DNA of 64,000 nucleotides from Paenibacillus sp. RC67 (GTDB lineage Bacteria; Bacillota; Bacilli; Paenibacillales; NBRC-103111): the NCBI RefSeq assembly GCF_030020805.1, contig NZ_CP125098.1:6719501-6783500 (forward strand). The letters run 5' to 3'. Positions 58,969-64,000 of the stretch are shown one piece after another (the stretch's first letter is position 1; each line of letters starts with the position of its first letter). The notes under the pieces were generated by a model, which saw nothing but the letters and a program-made list of their open reading frames with translations, made no database searches and had not been told where the DNA came from. The position numbers and the translations under genes are program-made.

Positions 58969-59807
58969 AAATCGCATTTTCACCTTGTCCTAATGACACG
59001 TTTGTATTCCACGCCTGGGTTCATGGACTCATACCAGGTACACCTAAGCTTGATGTTACGTATGCGGACATCGATATTACTAACGGTCTCGCAGCTAGCG
59101 GCAAAGGTCCGGAGGTACTCAAAGTCTCTTATGCGGCCCTACCATGGGTCATGTCCGAATACGCTTTACTGCCATGCGGCGGTGCCCTTGGAAGAGGCTG
59201 CGGCCCCTTAGTGCTGACCCGAAATAATGCAACCTCTACCCAAGACCCATCCGTATTGTCCGGTAAAAAAGTCGCCGTTCCAAGCGAGCGTTCAACGGCC
59301 TACCTGCTGTTCCGGCTGTGGGCTGCGCAAAACGTCCCAGGCGGCGTCGGTGAAATAGTAGTCATGCCGTTCCATGAAATTATGCCTGCGGTACGAGATG
59401 GCCATATTTATGCAGGTCTCGTCATTCATGAAGCAAGATTCACTTATCCTTCCTACGGACTAAGCCTTCTGACCGACTTGGGCAGCTGGTGGGAGTCGGA
59501 TACTCAGCTTCCCATTCCGCTTGGTGCTATCATCGCCCGCCGCTCGCTGGATTTGACATCCATCACGAATTGGACGCGTGCTTCCGTGGAGTATGCATGG
59601 GCACATCCGGAAGTTTCCAAGGCATATATCCTAAACCATGCCCAAGAAATGGATCCGGCTGTAGCTCAAGCGCATATCGATTTGTATGTGAATGAATTTA
59701 CGGCCAATTTAGGTGAAGACGGATATGGAGCCGTCGATGCTCTGCTCAGCCGTGCTGCTCAAGAAGGACTTGTTCCTGAGATAGATCTCGGCTCCCTGCG
59801 TTTATAA
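58965..59807 (+). CDS. mqnD: 1,4-dihydroxy-6-naphthoate synthase MqnD
   Basis: A 280-residue periplasmic-binding-fold enzyme that turns cyclic dehypoxanthine futalosine into 1,4-dihydroxy-6-naphthoate. IAFSPCPNDTFVFHAWVHG is the family start. SYAALPWVMSEYALLPCGGA, VAVPSERSTAYLLFRLW and GLVIHEARFTYPSYGL contain the active-site His. ATG 58965 overlaps mqnB, with GGAGG seven bases before it. Together they show menaquinone is made by the futalosine path. Confidence 0.93.
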   Translation: MKIAFSPCPNDTFVFHAWVHGLIPGTPKLDVTYADIDITNGLAASGKGPEVLKVSYAALPWVMSEYALLPCGGALGRGCGPLVLTRNNATSTQDPSVLSGKKVAVPSERSTAYLLFRLWAAQNVPGGVGEIVVMPFHEIMPAVRDGHIYAGLVIHEARFTYPSYGLSLLTDLGSWWESDTQLPIPLGAIIARRSLDLTSITNWTRASVEYAWAHPEVSKAYILNHAQEMDPAVAQAHIDLYVNEFTANLGEDGYGAVDALLSRAAQEGLVPEIDLGSLRL

Positions 59808-59865
59808 AAATCGCTTGGAGCTTTCCATAGTTGTTCTTTCCAATAGCGCCTCAAAGCGTTGAGAT

Positions 59866-59897
59866 GTCGAGAAACCACGGGTTTCTCGACAAGCTTA
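59866..59897. repeat. Perfect hairpin sharing its end with the 53-kb element
   Basis: GTCGAGAAAC pairs with GTTTCTCGAC around CACGG. The right end TTTCTCGACAAGCTTA is 15 of 16 identical to 53191-53206. There is no T-run, so it is not a simple terminator. It may be a solo copy of the same element with the inside lost. Confidence 0.5.
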
Positions 59898-59922
59898 ACC
59901 CCTCGTAGCGTTCACCTCCCAT

Positions 59923-59937
59923 GATACGATTTGTATA
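59923..59937. promoter_or_regulatory. Operator-like site GATACGATTTGTATA
   Basis: Fits GATAC-N5-GTATC at nine of the ten arm positions. It lies about 20 bases upstream of the likely -35 box of the SinI-like gene. Confidence 0.6.
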
Positions 59938-59955
59938 TTTTTTATCTCCAAGGGA

Positions 59956-60008
59956 TTGATTTAAGCAAAGAAACATGCAATAATACATCCATGGATACAT
60001 ATTGTATC
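59956..60008 (+). promoter_or_regulatory. Promoter of the SinI-like gene with operator at the start site
   Basis: TTGATT (59956-59961) and an AATAAT/TAATAC -10 region (59979-59986) make a plausible promoter. The perfect palindrome GATACATATTGTATC (59994-60008) then covers the expected transcription start. A bound repressor would block initiation. Confidence 0.6.
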
Positions 60009-60032
60009 AAACTAGCGATGGAGGGGTTACCT

Positions 60033-60239
60033 GTGAATGGGAGTATCGCAAACCTGATGAAAATGGAAGAACTGGATAGTGAGTGGACCGATCTGATCAG
60101 GACGGCTCGCACACAGGGAATCAGCGCCAATGAAATACGCGCCTTTTTAAGAAACCCGAGTCATCTTGCATATCCTGTGAGCCTACCCGCTAATGGCTAC
60201 AATCCAAATGCAGCCCAAGGGTATCTTGAATTGAAATAA
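60033..60239 (+). CDS. SinI-like anti-repressor, 68 residues
   Basis: The segment EELDSEWTDLIRTARTQGIS, followed by ANEIRAFLRN, matches the SinI/SinR dimerisation domain (B. subtilis SinI has LDQEWVELMVEAKEANISPE in this place). SinI traps SinR and so releases biofilm genes. GTG 60033 follows GGAGGGG by six bases; upstream in-frame ATGs at 59991 and 60018 lack a ribosome site. A 25-residue tail follows the domain. The gene converges on sinR and has three GATAC-type palindromes around it, which suggests control by the XRE regulators at 5.4 and 9.8 kb (inference). Confidence 0.8.
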   Translation: MNGSIANLMKMEELDSEWTDLIRTARTQGISANEIRAFLRNPSHLAYPVSLPANGYNPNAAQGYLELK

Positions 60240-60273
60240 ATAAATCATCTAACACTAAAGCAATGATCCAATA

Positions 60274-60288
60274 GATACAAGTTGTATA
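60274..60288. promoter_or_regulatory. Operator-like site GATACAAGTTGTATA
   Basis: Fits GATAC-N5-GTATC at nine of ten arm positions. It lies 35 bases after the SinI-like stop and just before a terminator, about 280 bases from the promoter site, so it may support looping or a roadblock. Confidence 0.5.
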
Positions 60289-60289
60289 T

Positions 60290-60316
60290 GAAAAAAGCCT
60301 CCACCGAGGTTTTTTC
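60290..60316. terminator. Terminator after the SinI-like gene
   Basis: AAAAAAGCCTC pairs with GAGGTTTTTT around CACC. It can work in both directions. Confidence 0.7.
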
Positions 60317-60333
60317 ACAGATGATGCTAAATC

Positions 60334-60357
60334 GAAAAAGCCCCCTCAGGGGCTTTT
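60334..60357. terminator. Second bidirectional terminator before sinR
   Basis: AAAAAGCCCC pairs with GGGGCTTTT around CTCA. It separates the convergent SinI-like and sinR transcripts. The stretch 60358-60543 has no gene. Confidence 0.75.
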
Positions 60358-60543
60358 CATCATTTTATCTTATCTTAATCCTTTTTAACCAAGCGGTCGT
60401 CCACAGAACCAAGAATGCCACCGTTGAATCAAGAATAACATCTTGAAATAAGGGCGACCTTCCTGGAACCAAAGACGGATGCCACTCATCCATTGCAGCC
60501 AGCCATTACTGCGGCGAGCCCTTTCCATCCAAGCCAGTTTGTC

Positions 60544-60885
60544 CTACTTAACCTTATCATTATGCCATTTCATAAATTCAATCACGATTTTATACTCATG
60601 TATACGTTCTTTTTCGATGCCTGAATTTTTCAAATCACTAATGAAATCAAGCCATTCTTTATCGGGATGCTGCTTTATATCCGGATCGGTCGCTATTTTA
60701 AGGAGCATTTTAAGATCCACCTTTAATACGGACGCGATTTTCTCCATAACATGGATGGATGGATTTTGCTTCAAATTACGTTCAATATTGCTCAAATACG
60801 ATTTGGAAATACCGGTCCGCTCCGAAAGCTCGGAAAGAGTAAACCCTCTTTGTTTCCGAATGGAGGAAATATTATTACCGATCAT
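60544..60885 (-). CDS. sinR: SinR-like biofilm master repressor
   Basis: A 113-residue protein. The N-terminal helix-turn-helix (FTLSELSERTGISKSYLSNI and ERNLKQNPSIHVMEKIASVL) matches SinR almost along its whole length. The C-terminal DKEWLDFISDLKNSGIEKER and HEYKIVIEFMKW are the SinI-binding dimer domain. I start at ATG 60885, as in the family (MIG start); ATG 60894 is two bases from GGAG. In B. subtilis SinR represses the eps and tapA operons. Here it lies beside epsLMN-type genes and converges with a SinI-like gene. Confidence 0.9.
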   Translation of the reverse strand: MIGNNISSIRKQRGFTLSELSERTGISKSYLSNIERNLKQNPSIHVMEKIASVLKVDLKMLLKIATDPDIKQHPDKEWLDFISDLKNSGIEKERIHEYKIVIEFMKWHNDKVK

Positions 60886-60954
60886 GATTATCATCACTCC
60901 ATAACTCTTCAGGCCGGCATTCACGGTTTTTCCGCATCACACCCTCAATACCCC

Positions 60955-61191
60955 TCATCGAACATTAACCCCCCGTGTCATGACCTCCCGCTCCTTACTC
61001 CAAATAGTCCCTTTAAACCGAGTAAAGTTCATACAAGAGCGATTACAGGAGTCTTCTGCTTGACTATTAGACTGGTTCCATCCTTTGAATTTCCAGTAAA
61101 CTATTCGTTGATTATCCATTCCCTTATTAAAGCGCTTACCATTTCCTTCTCGGGATGTCTCGGTACGTAATGATGTGCCCCTGTTTATCAT
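60955..61191 (-). CDS. Possible small protein of 78 residues upstream of sinR
   Basis: ATG 61191 has AAAGGAGGTGGTGG upstream, but the best AGG is about 15 bases away. The product is polar and has two Cys (EDSCNRSCMNFTRFKG) and several Trp. It ends 70 bases before the sinR start in the same direction. I do not recognise it, and it could be chance. Confidence 0.3.
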   Translation of the reverse strand: MINRGTSLRTETSREGNGKRFNKGMDNQRIVYWKFKGWNQSNSQAEDSCNRSCMNFTRFKGTIWSKEREVMTRGVNVR

Positions 61192-61343
61192 AGGCTCAGG
61201 CCACCACCTCCTTTGATTAATGCTTTAATGAACTTAAACTTACTATGTAGTAAAAAAGCCCCTAGTCCCTCATGCCAATCCCGTTATACGCTGAATACAT
61301 CGGCATAAACTCACATAAATTTTACAAAAGGGGGTCATGCGTT

Positions 61344-61511
61344 ATGTATTCGCTTCTAACGGGAACATGGAAGAGGGCACAATATGTTTACCATCAAGTG
61401 ATGCATGCTTACCATTGCACTCTCTACAAGGATTGCCTTGATATGCAAATGAAAGAGCATTTTTACCGGATGGCGAGGCATCATGAGCTCAAAATAAAGT
61501 CGTCTGATTAA
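61344..61511 (+). CDS. Small hypothetical protein, 55 residues
   Basis: ATG 61344 lies nine bases after AAAGGGGG, a good Shine-Dalgarno. The product is helical and rich in His, Tyr and Met (MYSLLTGTWKRAQYVYHQ, then CTLYKDCLDMQMKEHFYRMA). No signal or membrane segment is clear. It ends exactly at the base before the convergent epsN stop. Function unknown. Confidence 0.55.
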   Translation: MYSLLTGTWKRAQYVYHQVMHAYHCTLYKDCLDMQMKEHFYRMARHHELKIKSSD

Positions 61512-62702
61512 TCAAAAACTCGTAGCTTGCTGCATTCCGATACGATTTAGTTGATTGCTTACGGTGTTCTTGATGCATTCGATAACTCTATATTGCTCAT
61601 CCGGTGTCATCTTGGAGCCAGATGGGAGGCAAATACCTGTTGAGAATAATTGATCGGAAACGCTTTCGTTCTCAGCATGCTTATAATATTTGGCTCCTTC
61701 AAACAAGGGCTGCAAATGAAGCGGCTTCCATACAGGCCGTGCTTCAATATTTTCCTCCGTCAAAGCGGCCAGCAGCTCTCCAACCGTAATGACAGCCTCG
61801 CTCGAATCTATCGTTAACACGGTGAGCCAGCGGTTGGAACGAGTATCTTTCATTTCAGACATAAAATGAAAACCGGGGATATGTGACAGCTCTAAGTAAT
61901 AGCGCTCAAAGATTGCCCTTCTTGCCTCCACTCTATCCTGCAATACTTCCAGCTGGGCTCTTCCGATACCCGCCAGCACATTGCTCATCCGATAGTTATA
62001 GCCCATCTGGCTGTGCTGATAATGAGAAGCTTGATCTCTTGCCTGTGTCGCTAAAAAGCGGGCATTCTGCAGCCCTTCAATATCGTTGGAAACAAGCATT
62101 CCTCCACCGGAGGTAGTAATAATTTTATTGCCGTTAAACGAATAGACGCCATACTTGCCGAACGTTCCGCTGGCTCTTCCCTTATAGGTTGATCCCAGAG
62201 ATTCAGCCGCATCCTCAATGACCGGGATGTTATAGCGATTGCAGAGTGCCACAATCTCGTCCATTTTTGCACTTTGCCCGTATAAATTAACGACAATGAC
62301 CGCTTTGGGCAAGCTGCCTTCTTTGGAAGCATCGGCCAGTGCCCGTTCCAATGCCTGTGGAGACATATTCCACGTTTCCGGCTCTGAATCGATAAACACA
62401 GGAACAGCACCCATGTACACAATAGGATTCGCACTGGCTACAAATGTGAGACTGGAGCAAAATACAGTATCTCCCTCTTTGATTCCTATCAATCGGAGAG
62501 CCAAATGAATGGCAGCCGTTCCGGAAATGACCGCAGCGGCGTCTCTGACTCCCACATAGGCGGCAAGCTCCTTCTCGAATGCATCGACATGTGGTCCTAG
62601 CGGAGCGATCCAATTTGTATCAAAGGCGTCCTGAATATATTTTAATTCGTTCTCACTCATATGCGGAGCGGACAAGTAAATTCTAGGTTTATCCATGCTC
62701 AT
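61512..62702 (-). CDS. epsN: UDP-4-amino-sugar aminotransferase EpsN/PglE type
   Basis: A 396-residue PLP enzyme of the DegT/DnrJ/EryC1/StrS family. RIYLSAPHMSENELKYIQDA, NWIAPLGPHVDAFEKELAAY, SGTAAIHLALRLIGI, the cofactor Asp in PVIEDAAESLGS and the Schiff-base Lys in SFNGNKIITTSGGG are in order. It aminates C4 of a UDP-4-keto sugar on the way to bacillosamine. Its start overlaps the epsM end. B. subtilis has the same order epsL-epsM-epsN at the end of its biofilm matrix operon. Confidence 0.9.
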   Translation of the reverse strand: MSMDKPRIYLSAPHMSENELKYIQDAFDTNWIAPLGPHVDAFEKELAAYVGVRDAAAVISGTAAIHLALRLIGIKEGDTVFCSSLTFVASANPIVYMGAVPVFIDSEPETWNMSPQALERALADASKEGSLPKAVIVVNLYGQSAKMDEIVALCNRYNIPVIEDAAESLGSTYKGRASGTFGKYGVYSFNGNKIITTSGGGMLVSNDIEGLQNARFLATQARDQASHYQHSQMGYNYRMSNVLAGIGRAQLEVLQDRVEARRAIFERYYLELSHIPGFHFMSEMKDTRSNRWLTVLTIDSSEAVITVGELLAALTEENIEARPVWKPLHLQPLFEGAKYYKHAENESVSDQLFSTGICLPSGSKMTPDEQYRVIECIKNTVSNQLNRIGMQQATSF

Positions 62703-63372
62703 AGCTCATGATCACGTCCTTTCTTGGGGTTATCTCGGTTATATTATTACAATGAGTCACTCTTGCAGGGCTTCCCACTGCCGTACTGAACGATGGAATA
62801 TTACTGACAACCGTTGAGCCCGCGCCTATAACGGACCACTCACCGATTCTTTTGCCTGGAATAACGGCAGCCCCCGCACCGATCATCGTCCCTTCGTGGA
62901 CTGTCACGGCTCCTGTAAGGGTTGCATGTGGTGCTACATGGGCATAATCCGACACCTTGCTGTCGTGCTCGACTATCGCCCCTGTATTGATGATCGTGTG
63001 ATTGCCGATAACGGCATCCGCATTTATCGTACATTGAGCCATAACGACCGTACCCCGTCCTATCTTTGCACTTGGACTGATGATCGCAGAGGGATGAATC
63101 AGCGACACAAAGCTTTCATTCGTGAAGTCAAGTGAAGTGACGATTGTTTTTCTTACGCTATTATTTCCAATGGCAACAATAAACTTCAGATGCTCATTTT
63201 CCTCTAGCAATTGAGGAGCGGAAGCAACAGGTCCTCTGTAAATGCCGTCATCGTAGCATACAAGCTCCTCATATTTATCATCCAGGATGGCTTTTACCTC
63301 ATCATTTTGACATCGAACGATATCCATAATGACTTTACTATGTCCACCCTCACCAATGACGCCAAGCTCCAT
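62689..63372 (-). CDS. epsM: Sugar O/N-acetyltransferase EpsM/PglD type
   Basis: A 227-residue left-handed beta-helix acyltransferase. The N-terminal LGVIGEGGHSKVIMDIV binds the UDP-sugar. Hexapeptide repeats run from about residue 90 (IHPSAIISPSAKIGRGTVVM, GNHTIINTGAIVEHDSKV) with the catalytic His in EHDSKVSDYAHVAPHA. It acetylates the 4-amino sugar made by EpsN. GGGGG lies seven bases before the ATG; its end overlaps epsN by 14 bases. Confidence 0.9.
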   Translation of the reverse strand: MELGVIGEGGHSKVIMDIVRCQNDEVKAILDDKYEELVCYDDGIYRGPVASAPQLLEENEHLKFIVAIGNNSVRKTIVTSLDFTNESFVSLIHPSAIISPSAKIGRGTVVMAQCTINADAVIGNHTIINTGAIVEHDSKVSDYAHVAPHATLTGAVTVHEGTMIGAGAAVIPGKRIGEWSVIGAGSTVVSNIPSFSTAVGSPARVTHCNNITEITPRKDVIMSYEHG

Positions 63373-63389
63373 CGTTCAACCCCCGCGTT

Positions 63390-63986
63390 TCATGAAAATT
63401 TAGAGCCTGTAAACCGTTCCATCGTTACATGGCTTCCATGGCTGATCCCTTCAGGCTTCAGCACCTTTTTTAGCGTCATGCCTAGTATTTTGAGGTCAAG
63501 AAAAAAGCTGCGATGCTCCAGATACCAAACATCAAGCCTGAACTTCTCTTCCCACGAAATGGCATTGCGGCCATTAACCTGCGCCCATCCTGTAATACCT
63601 GGCCGAACGTTATGCCTTTTGGCTTGCTCTTCGGTATACAAAGGCAAATAGTCCATCAGCAGCGGGCGAGGGCCAACCAAGCTTAGATCTCCCTTGACCA
63701 CGTTGACCAATTGCAGCATTTCATCCAAGCTGTATCTTCTCAGAAATTGACCAAAAGGAGTCAACCTTACAGCATCGGACAGCAAATTCCCTTCACTATC
63801 GGTTGCATCCGTCATGGTCCGAAACTTATATAAATAGAACGGTTTGCCATGCAATCCCGGGCGCAGCTGCGCAAAGACAACCGGCGATCCTAGTTTCCTC
63901 TTCACCAGAACCGCTACGACTCCAATGACTGGAGATAATAGCAGCAGCAGTGAAATCGAAACCAGTAAGTCAAACAGTCGTTTCAT
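63390..63986 (-). CDS. epsL: Initiating sugar-phosphate transferase EpsL/PglC type
   Basis: A 198-residue monotopic phosphoglycosyl transferase that puts the first sugar phosphate onto undecaprenyl phosphate at the membrane. It begins with the reentrant helix LFDLLVSISLLLLLSPVIGV. FYLYKFRTMT, FGQFLRRYSLDEMLQLVNVV, GDLSLVGPRPLLMDYLPLY with the catalytic Asp-Glu region, and RPGITGWAQVNGRN are all present. It is the first of three overlapping or close eps genes seen before the right edge; earlier genes of the operon lie outside. Confidence 0.92.
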   Translation of the reverse strand: MKRLFDLLVSISLLLLLSPVIGVVAVLVKRKLGSPVVFAQLRPGLHGKPFYLYKFRTMTDATDSEGNLLSDAVRLTPFGQFLRRYSLDEMLQLVNVVKGDLSLVGPRPLLMDYLPLYTEEQAKRHNVRPGITGWAQVNGRNAISWEEKFRLDVWYLEHRSFFLDLKILGMTLKKVLKPEGISHGSHVTMERFTGSKFS

Positions 63987-64000
63987 GGTTTATCAGGCTC

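Overview
The window looks like chromosome from a Paenibacillus-type member of the Bacillales. I base this on Shine-Dalgarno sites of the AGGAGG type, SinR/SinI, Sda and ComP/ComA homologues, a B12 operon in the order described for Bacillus megaterium (cbiH60-X-J-C-D), YesM/YesN-type sugar sensing, the futalosine menaquinone genes mqnB/mqnD, and the end of an epsLMN-like exopolysaccharide cluster. No rRNA, tRNA, CRISPR array, prophage or intact insertion sequence was found.

Layout. 0-5.3 kb: a minus-strand cobalamin operon behind a promoter, a cobalamin riboswitch and a terminator. 5.4-10.2 kb: an accessory regulatory patch with two paralogous XRE regulators, two related microproteins, an SDR epimerase-like protein lacking its catalytic Tyr, a metallophosphoesterase and a PilZ-like protein. 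It carries repeated palindromes of the form GATAC-N5-GTATC. 10.2-14.8 kb: secreted asparaginase with two GlnR/TnrA-type boxes, a PL5-like alginate lyase lipoprotein, a DUF2325 protein with a 43-residue membrane protein and Fur-like boxes, and a nitroreductase. 14.9-18.1 kb: RNA ligase rtcB and an AAA ATPase behind a structured leader. 18.1-22.4 kb: a dihydroorotate-dehydrogenase-like barrel fused to a membrane domain, a TspO-like protein and a Trm11-like methyltransferase. 22.5-34.3 kb: galactose-type ABC transporter (mglB carries a frameshift), a SwrC-like RND pump, and a binding protein/histidine kinase/response regulator sensing unit.

34.5-41.3 kb holds small hypothetical genes, a MEKHLA protein, a DUF1796 protein, a TPR-like protein and an RCC1-repeat protein. 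41.4-46.5 kb: glycerophosphodiesterase with a leader terminator, then comQ, comA and comP in an altered order with no visible comX, followed by sda. 46.9-58.1 kb: housekeeping enzymes, a kptA-tatD pair, a PL6 alginate lyase, an RlaP-like nucleotidyltransferase divergent from two WYL proteins, and a sirtuin/HD-hydrolase pair. 58.2-59.8 kb: mqnB-mqnD. 59.8-64 kb: a SinI-like gene under the same GATAC-N5-GTATC palindromes, a convergent sinR, two small ORFs and epsN-epsM-epsL.

Main themes. The most interesting is a palindrome-defined regulon that links the XRE/microprotein patch at 5-10 kb with the SinI-like gene beside the exopolysaccharide genes 50 kb away. A second theme is several RNA-repair functions in one window (RtcB with an AAA ATPase, KptA, an RlaP-like protein). 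A third is a com quorum-sensing locus that appears to be degenerating or diverged. All functions are read from protein motifs and context; no database search was possible.
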